Below are positions 19,501-26,925 of a DNA stretch of 64,000 bases, in pieces. Both the position numbers and the translations under genes were made by a program. Every line of letters begins with the position of its first letter. Position 1 is the first letter of the stretch. The DNA is from Enterococcus faecalis_A (lineage in GTDB: Bacteria > Bacillota > Bacilli > Lactobacillales > Enterococcaceae): positions 62,001-126,000 of the forward strand of contig JBPDWA010000006.1 in the NCBI GenBank assembly GCA_051295955.1. Reading direction: 5' to 3'. Under the pieces are notes generated by a model. It saw nothing but the letters and a program-made list of their open reading frames with translations. It was not told the DNA's origin and ran no database searches.

Positions 19501-19836
19501 AGAGGCGTATCCAATAAGTCAATTGGCTATTATTTTAGACCGGTATTACCAAGAGAACTTTTTGCTGTTACAGAAGATTGTTGTCTTATAAGAAAAGCAG
19601 TTTTCGAGGATGTCGGAGGTTTTGATGAGAATTTAGGGTCTCATTTAACAGGAATTGACTTGTCTAGGAAAGTATACCTTACTTCAAAAAAAGTTTTATT
19701 TTCTCCTTATTCAGAAATGATCGCAACTTCTAATCTCTTTTCTTTAAGCGGAAAAAAGAATGCCAAAAGATTGGTAGACAAATTTTCTTCTGATCAGCTG
19801 AAAGACATCTACAAAAATCCTAATTTTATCAGTTAA
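16597..19836 (+). CDS. Methyltransferase-glycosyltransferase fusion (EpaN-like)
   Basis: A 1079-residue protein. Residues about 25-190 are a class I SAM-dependent methyltransferase (VLEFGPGNGRMTRYL, VFADVLEHLSNPE). A coiled region near 360-400 leads to a β-module (about 425-520) and then a full GT2 domain from residue 584 (PKISIVVPVYN, IADDAST, MDNDDELAP). A third domain (about 840-1070) looks like a second GT-A fold but lacks the DD and DxD motifs, so it is probably not catalytic. The likely job is transfer and chain-end methylation of the exported polymer, which could act as the stop signal read by the Wzt-like domain; this is inference from family knowledge. Start at 16597 overlaps the ATPase stop. 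Confidence 0.88.
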   Translation: MKYDFELSLDEHTSVGKIVSQIKDHSSVLEFGPGNGRMTRYLISEKKCSVSIVEFDQELYENVMKYAHDGFLGDIEKYDWTEYFDGKKYDYIVFADVLEHLSNPELTLEKVIPFLAKDGKLLITFPNIAHNSVLIDLFNNKLDWNQYGLLDKTHNTFYTQSGFEKLFGRLGLNIAIEDYTYSQVGQNEIQAFYEDLPISSQYDFKNRLFGEVYQYFYVLQTAPVSNAVRNIPENSNFVKQLRLEYNHPTKVEKAMLLMNNYTGEGKDQLLTIPTDLKSLKIFPANNPSIVRFKAISANKEIRKIETNAVWNSENIFIFQDANGYLSIDGSLINKNELNVVFDFIYDGVYSEIQELLFAYIQKQNREVKKLRDVLLKSEQENNLKQEIMFQRFNEVTKQLDSSKWFTKKSTPKTEREKLITIKIESIDNDEELNTAIVKGWGYSNQTKEPLRYDLQSNEGAYFKVTPLNRQDVIEVCDLPKGNKYGFIIEIENFQIAKYLHMIISTTNNEKVYMKINRYNLSEANVMQRSRYLLGSLRQKGLINTIKAYKERRQQQNWYDNWIAENEQFDQESIISEIASWSFQPKISIVVPVYNIEEKWLKICIESLQKQFYSNWELCIADDASTESYIKPFLEKNMEEDSRIKVVFREKNGHISEATNSALGIATGEYIGFMDNDDELAPNALYEVVKALNEDPKIDFLYTDEDKIDVRGKRFDPFFKPNWNEELLLGHNYITHFVVAKRDLVIVQVGGLRDEFNGSQDYDFVLRATEKATKIYHIPKVLYHWRTVETSVAFDPQSKEYAYIAGRKALKEALKRRKLSGEVQMTKNFGAYKINYKFTVNPKVSVIFTGDNDLIEKNLKKFLEKTYYDNVEFLIPSSLKNKLAPIDRRLKFVDTLSLNQQAFTTEGEFICFINSGVIPKNSSWLDELINLGQKNDVGIVGGKIIDAFDTILNVGVAIDEKKCEVIYEQRGVSNKSIGYYFRPVLPRELFAVTEDCCLIRKAVFEDVGGFDENLGSHLTGIDLSRKVYLTSKKVLFSPYSEMIATSNLFSLSGKKNAKRLVDKFSSDQLKDIYKNPNFIS

Positions 19837-19845
19837 GGAGATACT

Positions 19846-21993
19846 ATGGTGAATACTCAATTAAAAGTAGTTATAGATTCGATCGAAGTAGACAATAAGA
19901 AAAAGAGTTTTGTGATTACAGGTTGGGCTATAAATGAGTCCGATAAGAACATTCCTGCAATTGACGTACGCTCAAAATTTATGAAAACTGTAGAAATAAA
20001 AAAAATTTATCGTGCAGATGTAAATGAAATTTATAAGATTAAGACAGATCTTGAAGCTGGCTTTCAAATCATAGTAACTTTAAATAAAAAAAAAGAATAC
20101 ATTGATTTGAATTTTACTAGTGGTTCTGCTCAAGAGAAAATTTCAATTGATACGAGTAAAACATATCCAACGGTTGGAGGAACGGAAAGTGTATTCTTAG
20201 GCAAGATACACTTATTGAAAAAAGGATTAAATTATTTAAAAACCAATGGAATTCGGAGTACGCTGCATCGCATTAGGCTACAACCAACTATCAACCAAAA
20301 AGCAGAAGATTATCATAAGTGGATCGAGAAAAATGAAGGATGGGATTTATCAAAAGTAAAAGAGGAATGTAGAAACTTTTCCTATTCTCCTAAAATTTCT
20401 GTTCTTATGCCGGTTTATAACGTTGAAGAAAAATGGTTACTGAAATGTATCCAATCCGTACAGTCGCAAGTCTATGAAAATTGGGAGTTGTGCATTGCTG
20501 ATGATGCTTCGACCGATAAAAATGTAAAAGAATTTTTAAAAAAAATTTCTAAAAAGGACAAAAGAATTAAGATTATTTATCGAGAAGAAAATGGGCATAT
20601 AAGTAAAGCTACTAATACGGCTTTACAAATTGCGACTGGGGAATATGTCGCTTTACTTGATAACGATGATGAGCTTGCTCCATTCGCTTTCTATGAAATA
20701 GTTAAATTATTAAATGAAAAGCCCGAATTAGATTTAATATATAGTGATGAAGATAAAATAGATTTGAAAGATAATCGCTTTGATCCAGCTTTCAAGCCTG
20801 ATTGGTCACCGGATTTATTATTGGGAACGAACTATATCTCTCATTTAGGCGTTTACCGTCGCTCTATCATAAATGAAATTGGAGGTTTTAGGGTAGGCTA
20901 TGAAGGATCACAAGATTATGATTTAGTCTTACGCTTCACTGAAAAAACGACGAAGAATAAAATTGCCCATATTCCTAAAATTTTATATCATTGGCGCGTA
21001 TTACCGACGTCAACTGCAGCTGACCAATCTTCAAAAGGTTATGCTTTCGAAGCAGGAAGGAGAGCTCTTGAAGATGCCCTTAAACGAAGAAACATCAAAG
21101 GAAAAGCTAAGCATGCAGCGGGAAATGGTTTATACGATGTAGAATATGAACTTGTTTCAGAGGATCTAATAAGCATTATTATTCCGACCAGAAATGGCTA
21201 TAGTGATATGAAACGTTGTTTAGATTCAATTATTGAGAAAAGTTCATATCAAAATTATGAGATTATTGTAGCTGATAATGGTAGCACTGATCCAAAAATG
21301 AGACAGTTGTATGAGGAAAAACAATCATTATTAAAAGATCGATTTATCGTGAAAAGTATTGACATTCCTTTTAATTATTCATATATTAATAATTTGGCAG
21401 TACAGGAAGCTAGAGGCAAATATTTATTATTTCTTAATAATGACACAGAGGTAATTACTCCCAATTGGCTAGAACAAATGCTTTCTTTTGCTCAGTTGAA
21501 ACGTATTGGTTGTGTGGGTGCTAAGCTCTATTATCCTAACCATACCATCCAACATGCTGGCGTAATTTTGGGCTTAGGCGGGGCTGCTGGACATGGTCAC
21601 CATACTTTTCCACGCGGTGACTTTGGTTACTTCGGTAAATTGGAAATAAATGTTAATTATTTAGCTGTCACAGCGGCTTGCTTAATGGTGAAAAAATCGG
21701 ATTTTGACCAAGTAAATGGTTTTGATGAAACATTAACAGTTGCATTTAATGACGTTGATTTATGTTTAAAAATTTTTGAACTTGGAAAGGACAATGTGTG
21801 GCTTCATGGAGTAGAATTGTTTCACTTTGAATCCCAGACAAGAGGATATGAAGATAATCCTGAGAAATTGGCGAGATTTGATTCGGAAACAAAATTGATG
21901 GAACAACGTTGGAAAAAATACATTGATAATGATCCCTTCTATAGTCCTAATCTTAGCCGCACAGGTGGTCACTTTGGCGTTAAAGTGGATTAA
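19846..21993 (+). CDS. Double-domain family-2 glycosyltransferase (EpaO-like)
   Basis: A 715-residue protein with an N-terminal β-module (about 1-95, VIDSIEVD...FVITGWAINES). Two complete GT2 domains follow. The first starts at residue 182 (PKISVLMPVYN, IADDAST, LDNDDELAP), the second near residue 441 (ISIIIPTRNGY, VADNGSTD, LNNDTEV). The layout resembles bifunctional rhamnosyltransferases that build repeat units. The N-terminal two thirds are clearly paralogous to the C-terminal part of the preceding gene. ATG preceded by AAGGAG. Last gene of the polysaccharide block. Confidence 0.9.
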   Translation: MVNTQLKVVIDSIEVDNKKKSFVITGWAINESDKNIPAIDVRSKFMKTVEIKKIYRADVNEIYKIKTDLEAGFQIIVTLNKKKEYIDLNFTSGSAQEKISIDTSKTYPTVGGTESVFLGKIHLLKKGLNYLKTNGIRSTLHRIRLQPTINQKAEDYHKWIEKNEGWDLSKVKEECRNFSYSPKISVLMPVYNVEEKWLLKCIQSVQSQVYENWELCIADDASTDKNVKEFLKKISKKDKRIKIIYREENGHISKATNTALQIATGEYVALLDNDDELAPFAFYEIVKLLNEKPELDLIYSDEDKIDLKDNRFDPAFKPDWSPDLLLGTNYISHLGVYRRSIINEIGGFRVGYEGSQDYDLVLRFTEKTTKNKIAHIPKILYHWRVLPTSTAADQSSKGYAFEAGRRALEDALKRRNIKGKAKHAAGNGLYDVEYELVSEDLISIIIPTRNGYSDMKRCLDSIIEKSSYQNYEIIVADNGSTDPKMRQLYEEKQSLLKDRFIVKSIDIPFNYSYINNLAVQEARGKYLLFLNNDTEVITPNWLEQMLSFAQLKRIGCVGAKLYYPNHTIQHAGVILGLGGAAGHGHHTFPRGDFGYFGKLEINVNYLAVTAACLMVKKSDFDQVNGFDETLTVAFNDVDLCLKIFELGKDNVWLHGVELFHFESQTRGYEDNPEKLARFDSETKLMEQRWKKYIDNDPFYSPNLSRTGGHFGVKVD

Positions 21994-22011
21994 ATTATGA
22001 AATAAAAGTGT

Positions 22012-22060
22012 GCTTGATTTTTTGATAAGTTAAATCAAAAGTCAAGCTTCTTTAATTTTC
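22012..22060 (+). terminator. Terminator closing the polysaccharide locus
   Basis: GCTTGA followed by a T-rich arm (22012-22026) pairs with ATCAAAAG-TCAAGC (22034-22047), with one bulge. A T-rich tail, TTCTTTAATTTTC, follows. Confidence 0.7.
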
Positions 22061-22246
22061 TGGACTTACTTTATCTCCGAGCAAGCCAAGAGTTAATTTC
22101 TCCGTAAGAATAAATTTAAAGTCAGAAATTTATTAAATAAATGGAAATATTGAGACTGCTCTCCTAATATATTGTTGAATTTCGGTAAAATATATTAAAA
22201 AAACAAGAACTTTTAGTTAACAGTTTATAAAGAAAGGAGTCCAAAT

Positions 22247-23188
22247 TTGAAAAAAGTTTTAGTAATTGTCGGTCCAACTGCAGTAGGCAAAACCGCTTTA
22301 AGTATTGAACTGGCCCAAAAATTTCATGGAGAAATTATCAGTGGGGATTCCATGCAAGTCTATCGCCACTTGGATATTGGCACGGCAAAAGTGACGCCAG
22401 AGGAAAAAGCGGACATTCCACATTATTTAATTGATTGCCGTGACATATCTGAAAATTACTCAGCGGCAGATTTTCAAAAAGAAGGTAGAAAATATATTGA
22501 AACGATTACGGCTCAAGGTAAGCTGCCGATTGTCGTGGGAGGAACTGGCTTATACATTCAGTCATTGTTGTACGATTTTCATCTAGGGTGCGGCGAAGAT
22601 TTTCAAAAGGGCATAGCAATTCGACAATTCTATGAACAAATAGCACAAGAAAAGGGCAACCAGGCACTATGGGAACAATTACGTCAAAAAGATCCAGCCG
22701 CTGCTTTGAGTATTCACTTTAATAATCGTAAGCGGGTGATCCGGGCCTTGGAAGTATTTGATCAGACAGGTTATAGTATTTTGCAAACAAAAAAGGTTCC
22801 TCAAAAGCTCTATGATTTTATGTTAATTGGTTTGGAAACAGAACGAACACTTTTGTATGAACGGATTAATCAACGGGTGGATCTGATGATTGATGCAGGT
22901 TTATTGACAGAAGCGGAGTGGCTTTTTAAAACACCTGAGGTACAAGCTGCTCAAGGAATTGGCTACAAAGAATTTTTTCCCTATTTTGAAGGGAATACAT
23001 CGTTGGCAAGTGCTATTGCACTGGTAAAGCAGCAATCCAGACGTTATGCCAAACGGCAATTAACTTGGTTTAAAAACAGAATGTCCCCTCAGTGGTGGGA
23101 CTTGGTCCAACAAGCGTATGCTAAGATAGAACTAGAAGAACAAGTCAATCAGTGGTTAAAAGTTGGGGAAGGAGCAAAACATGAATGA
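22247..23188 (+). CDS. miaA: tRNA dimethylallyltransferase MiaA
   Basis: Adds a dimethylallyl group to A37 of tRNAs reading UNN codons. The 313-residue protein begins with the P-loop GPTAVGKTALS, has GEIISGDSMQVYRH and the TDRS-type region replaced by a family-typical DIGTAK, then VVGGTGLYIQSLLYD and the C-terminal RRYAKRQLTWFKNR. TTG start with AAAGGAG nine bases before it. It overlaps hflX by eight bases, the common miaA-hflX arrangement in Firmicutes. Confidence 0.96.
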   Translation: MKKVLVIVGPTAVGKTALSIELAQKFHGEIISGDSMQVYRHLDIGTAKVTPEEKADIPHYLIDCRDISENYSAADFQKEGRKYIETITAQGKLPIVVGGTGLYIQSLLYDFHLGCGEDFQKGIAIRQFYEQIAQEKGNQALWEQLRQKDPAAALSIHFNNRKRVIRALEVFDQTGYSILQTKKVPQKLYDFMLIGLETERTLLYERINQRVDLMIDAGLLTEAEWLFKTPEVQAAQGIGYKEFFPYFEGNTSLASAIALVKQQSRRYAKRQLTWFKNRMSPQWWDLVQQAYAKIELEEQVNQWLKVGEGAKHE

Positions 23189-24425
23189 ACAACGAGAAAG
23201 AGTAATTATCGTCGGTGTGGAAACAGAAGCTAACTACCAGCATTTTAAAGGATCAATGGCAGAATTGACTCGTCTAACGGAGACTGCAAATGGTGATGTT
23301 GTCTATTCTATGGTGCAAAAAAGGTCGAAATTTGATCGACAAACGCTGATCGGCAAGGGGAAACTAAGTGAATTAAAATTATTAGTAACCGCTTATGAAG
23401 CAGATCTAGTAGTTTTTAACCATGAGTTATCTCCACGACAAAGCCAGTTATTGAGTGACGCTGTTGCTGTACGTGTGATTGATCGTGTCCAATTAATTTT
23501 AGATATTTTTGCATTACGTGCTCGTTCTAAAGAAGGAAAGCTTCAAGTGGAATTGGCTCAATTAAATTACTTGTTGCCTCGTTTAGCGGGACAAGGGCAG
23601 CATTTATCCCGCTTGGGCGGCGGGATTGGGACTAGAGGACCTGGGGAAACGAAGCTAGAAACCGATCGACGCCATATTCGTGATAAGATTTTTGCTATTA
23701 AACGAGAATTAAAAGCAGTTAGTGCTCATCGAGCTCGCAGTAGAGAAAAACGGCAAAATTCAGATCTTTTTCAAATTGGGTTAATCGGTTATACCAATGC
23801 AGGAAAATCAACGATTATGAATGAATTGACGGCTTCTGATACTTATTCTCAGGATCAGTTGTTTGCAACGCTGGATCCGCTCACGAAAAAATGGCAATTA
23901 CCTCAAGGGATGATTGTCACATTGACTGATACTGTTGGTTTTATCCAGGATTTACCCACTCAATTAATTGAAGCTTTCCAGTCAACGTTAGAAGAAAGTC
24001 GAGGGATGGATTTGTTGTTGCATGTGGTTGATGTTAGTGCATCTGATCGTTTGCAGCAAGAACAAACCGTCTTGCAGTTGTTAAAGGAATTAGCTTTGGA
24101 TAAGATTCCTTTATTGACTATTTACAATAAAAGCGACCAATTGTCACCAGGAACTTTTCTACCAACGTTATTTCCCAATCTTTTACTTAGCGCTAAGTTG
24201 CCCGCAGACAAAAAGCGATTGATTCAAGCGATTCGTTCACAAATGATGGAGCTTTTATTCCCCTATCAATTTGAAGTATCGGCTGATCAAGGTGCTGTCT
24301 TAAGTGAATTAAAGCGTCATACGTTGTTGCTTTCTGATATGTATCAAGCAAAAACAAACTCGTATTTAGTCAAAGGCTTTGCTAAAAAAGGTTCAAGGTG
24401 GGTTAGCCATAGTGAAAATGCTTGA
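23181..24425 (+). CDS. hflX: GTPase HflX
   Basis: A ribosome-associated GTPase that splits stalled ribosomes after stress. 414 residues: an N-terminal HflX domain, the glycine-rich linker LGGGIGTRGPGETKLE, the G1 motif GYTNAGKST, G3 DTVGF and G4 NKSD. An upstream in-frame ORF start (23163) is rejected because GAAGGAG sits just before the ATG at 23181. Co-transcribed with miaA and followed by a strong terminator. Confidence 0.95.
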   Translation: MNEQRERVIIVGVETEANYQHFKGSMAELTRLTETANGDVVYSMVQKRSKFDRQTLIGKGKLSELKLLVTAYEADLVVFNHELSPRQSQLLSDAVAVRVIDRVQLILDIFALRARSKEGKLQVELAQLNYLLPRLAGQGQHLSRLGGGIGTRGPGETKLETDRRHIRDKIFAIKRELKAVSAHRARSREKRQNSDLFQIGLIGYTNAGKSTIMNELTASDTYSQDQLFATLDPLTKKWQLPQGMIVTLTDTVGFIQDLPTQLIEAFQSTLEESRGMDLLLHVVDVSASDRLQQEQTVLQLLKELALDKIPLLTIYNKSDQLSPGTFLPTLFPNLLLSAKLPADKKRLIQAIRSQMMELLFPYQFEVSADQGAVLSELKRHTLLLSDMYQAKTNSYLVKGFAKKGSRWVSHSENA

Positions 24426-24477
24426 CATAAAACCTTACATTTAAGTTTTCTTTATCTAATAGCAGATACTAAAGAAG

Positions 24478-24516
24478 AAACTCCAGATTATCAAAATTAT
24501 CTGGAGTTTTTTTTTG
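24478..24516 (+). terminator. Terminator after miaA-hflX
   Basis: An 11-bp stem, AAACTCCAGAT (24478-24488) with ATCTGGAGTTT (24499-24509), followed by seven more T. Confidence 0.9.
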
Positions 24517-24562
24517 TAACCTTTTTACCGGCGAATAGGAGTTGTTACTTACTGGATTTACA

Positions 24563-24579
24563 TGTTAGAAAACATGACA
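24563..24579 (+). promoter_or_regulatory. GlnR operator (GlnR box)
   Basis: TGTTA-N7-TGACA exactly fits the known GlnR/TnrA consensus TGTNA-N7-TNACA. It lies seven bases upstream of the -35 element of glnRA, as expected for GlnR autorepression when glutamine is plentiful. Confidence 0.85.
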
Positions 24580-24586
24580 TATAACC

Positions 24587-24615
24587 TTGACAGATAAACC
24601 GAGTCTTGCTATTCT
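24587..24615 (+). promoter_or_regulatory. Promoter of glnRA
   Basis: A perfect TTGACA (24587-24592) and TATTCT (24610-24615) with a 17-base spacer, about 30 bases before the glnR start. Confidence 0.85.
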
Positions 24616-24642
24616 ATACATATCTAAGAGAGGGGAGTGGCT

Positions 24643-25023
24643 ATGAGAGAAAAAGAATTGCGACGATCCATGTCTGTTTTCCCCATTGGGACAGTGATGA
24701 AGTTAACTGATTTAACAGCACGCCAGATTCGTTACTATGAAGAGCAAGATTTGATTCATCCGGAGCGAAGTGAAGGAAATCGACGGATGTATTCGTTGAA
24801 TGATATCGATGTTCTTTTAGAGATTAAAGATTACTTATCCGATGGTCTGAATATGGCTGGAATTAAGCGAGTTTACGAGATGAAGCTGCAAGAACAACAG
24901 GAAACTGCAGCGAAGCGACCATTAACGGACGAAGACGTACGTAAAATTTTATACGATGAAATTATTTCTCAAGGCGGCCTGGCTCAGCAAAATCCATTTC
25001 AACCCAATGGCCCCAAGCTATAG
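24643..25023 (+). CDS. glnR: Nitrogen regulator GlnR (MerR family)
   Basis: A 126-residue repressor with an N-terminal winged-helix MerR domain (MKLTDLTARQIRYYEEQDLIHP, NRRMYSLNDIDVLLEI) and a short C-terminal tail that in B. subtilis senses feedback-inhibited glutamine synthetase. It should repress glnRA through the operator upstream. The ATG at 24643 is placed correctly after AGGGGAG; the GTG at 24637 lies inside that ribosome site. Confidence 0.95.
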   Translation: MREKELRRSMSVFPIGTVMKLTDLTARQIRYYEEQDLIHPERSEGNRRMYSLNDIDVLLEIKDYLSDGLNMAGIKRVYEMKLQEQQETAAKRPLTDEDVRKILYDEIISQGGLAQQNPFQPNGPKL

Positions 25024-25056
25024 ACAAAAATGAAGAGGAAAGATGGGATAAAAACT

Positions 25057-26397
25057 ATGACCAAACAAGCCAAGACAATAGCAGACATTAAACGGATTGC
25101 CAAGGAAGAAAACGTTCGCTTTTTAAGATTGATGTTCACCGATATTATGGGAACCATCAAGAATGTGGAAGTACCTGTCAGTCAGATGGATAAGGTGTTG
25201 GAAAATAAGATGATGTTTGATGGGTCTTCTATTGAAGGCTTTGTACGCATTGAAGAAAGCGACATGTATTTGTATCCGGATTTGTCTACTTGGATGATTT
25301 TCCCATGGGAAAGTGATCACGGTAAGGTAGCCCGTTTAATTTGCGATATCTATAATCCAGATGGAACTCCTTTTGCTGGCGACCCTCGCGGAAACTTAAA
25401 ACGTGCCTTGGCTGATATGAAAGAGCTTGGTTTTACTTCATTTAATTTAGGCCCTGAACCTGAATTCTTTTTATTTAAATTGGATGAAGATGGCGAAATT
25501 ACCACTGACTTAAATGATAAGGGCGGTTATTTCGATTTTGCTCCGACAGATTTAGGTGAAAACTGCCGTCGAGATATTGTTTTGGAATTGGAAAGTCTAG
25601 GCTTTGAAGTAGAAGCCTCTCATCATGAAGTCGCTCCCGGCCAACATGAAATTGATTTTAAATATGCTGATGTGATTGATGCTTGTGATAACATTCAAAC
25701 CTTTAAATTAGTTGTGAAAACCATTGCTCGCAAACATGGGCTACACGCCACCTTTATGCCAAAACCGCTATTTGGCATTAATGGTTCTGGTATGCATTGC
25801 AACATGTCTTTATTTAACGCTGAAGGCAATGTTTTTTACGATGAAAATGGACCTTTGAGATTAAGCCAAACTGCCTATTATTTCTTAGGTGGCTTGTTGA
25901 AGCATGCACGTGCTTTTACCGCAGTGTGTAATCCAACCGTCAATTCATACAAACGATTGGTTCCCGGTTATGAAGCACCAGTTTACGTAGCTTGGAGCGG
26001 GCGCAACCGTTCACCGCTTGTGCGCGTACCTGAATCTAGAGGACTTTCTACTCGTTTAGAATTGCGCTCAGTAGACCCTTCAGCTAATCCATACTTAACA
26101 ATGGCCGTCTTGTTGCAAGCAGGGTTAGATGGCATTCGTAACGAAATTACACCGCCGCCAGCTGTTGATCGTAATATCTATATTATGAATGAGGAAGAAC
26201 GTAAAAAAGCACAAATTGATGATTTACCATCCACTTTGCATAACGCAATCAAAGAATTGCGGCAAGACCAAGTGATGATGGATGCATTAGGGAAACATAT
26301 ATTTGCTAACTTTGTCGAAGCTAAGAAAATGGAATGGGCAGCTTTCCGTCAAACTGTATCAGAATGGGAACGAGAACAATATTTAGAGTTGTATTAA
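25057..26397 (+). CDS. glnA: Glutamine synthetase type I
   Basis: ATP-dependent synthesis of glutamine from glutamate and ammonia. The 446 residues fit the GSI-alpha form. Visible motifs are FDGSSIEGF, the metal/glutamate-site GPEPEFFLF, HHEVAPGQHEID, NGSGMHCNMSL and RLVPGYEAPVYVAWS with the Glu flap region, and SRGLSTRLELRSVDPSANPY split across the C terminus. The start at 25057 is preferred to ATG 25030 because the protein then begins like other GlnA proteins and GAGGAAAG lies upstream. It lies 33 bases after glnR, in the same operon. Confidence 0.95.
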   Translation: MTKQAKTIADIKRIAKEENVRFLRLMFTDIMGTIKNVEVPVSQMDKVLENKMMFDGSSIEGFVRIEESDMYLYPDLSTWMIFPWESDHGKVARLICDIYNPDGTPFAGDPRGNLKRALADMKELGFTSFNLGPEPEFFLFKLDEDGEITTDLNDKGGYFDFAPTDLGENCRRDIVLELESLGFEVEASHHEVAPGQHEIDFKYADVIDACDNIQTFKLVVKTIARKHGLHATFMPKPLFGINGSGMHCNMSLFNAEGNVFYDENGPLRLSQTAYYFLGGLLKHARAFTAVCNPTVNSYKRLVPGYEAPVYVAWSGRNRSPLVRVPESRGLSTRLELRSVDPSANPYLTMAVLLQAGLDGIRNEITPPPAVDRNIYIMNEEERKKAQIDDLPSTLHNAIKELRQDQVMMDALGKHIFANFVEAKKMEWAAFRQTVSEWEREQYLELY

Positions 26398-26409
26398 TAG
26401 CTGGTTTAG

Positions 26410-26447
26410 ACCTTTACAAATGGATGTTTGTAAAGGTTTTTTCTTTT
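26410..26447 (+). terminator. Terminator of glnRA
   Basis: ACCTTTACAAA (26410-26420) pairs perfectly with TTTGTAAAGGT (26427-26437) and is followed by TTTTTCTTTT. Confidence 0.9.
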
Positions 26448-26838
26448 AAGGATGGCAGATTAGTGGATGATTTTTTATTAATAAAAATGTATCCCTGTCT
26501 GTAGATAACTAAATAACCCAAGTGATCAAGAGGATACTAACTATACAATTCTGGCACCATCACTACTATAAGTAAATTGTGACAGCGTCACCAAAGCCGT
26601 ATGGGTAGTACTGAGCTAACCACAAATGCTACTTGCTTTTATAACGCTAACGTAACAAAATTAATCAGGCTTTCGCTGAATTATGTAAGGCTTATCAGGT
26701 ATAGCTCTTGAGTCTCCTATAGACGTTGTATACTCTCGACAGTTTTGTTGACCGTAGGATTGAATATTTTTTCAGTACTGCGCAAGCGTTTTCTCCCTTA
26801 ATACACTTTTTATAAGCTTGAAAAAAGGAGGAATTATT
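26448..26838. other. Gene-free stretch before the LXG remnant
   Basis: About 390 bases with no ORF, no clear promoter pair and no recognisable repeat. Base composition is more even than in the flanking genes. It ends in a near-perfect AAAGGAGG ribosome site that serves the small remnant ORF at 26839. Confidence 0.4.
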
Positions 26839-26925
26839 ATGGCAATTTTAGAAAGTGATGGTGATGTGGCTCGACAACTTAGAACTCCTGTTCATTTTAA
26901 GCAGGAGGAATCGGCGAATGAGTAG
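26839..26925 (+). pseudogene. Remnant of a small LXG-partner protein
   Basis: A 28-codon ORF with an ideal AAAGGAGG site. It begins MAILESDGDVARQL, which looks like the first helix of the small helical proteins (about 90-120 residues) that precede LXG toxin genes and help target them to type VII secretion. The ORF then runs directly into sequence containing the LXG gene's own ribosome site (GCAGGAGGAA), as if an internal deletion had removed most of the gene. The family assignment is inferred from position and a short match. Confidence 0.4.

Noticed and set aside
26448..26838. Origin of replication or attachment site in the stretch before the LXG remnant
   Set aside because: No DnaA-box cluster, no iterons and no direct repeats matching the far side of the accessory block were found by eye.
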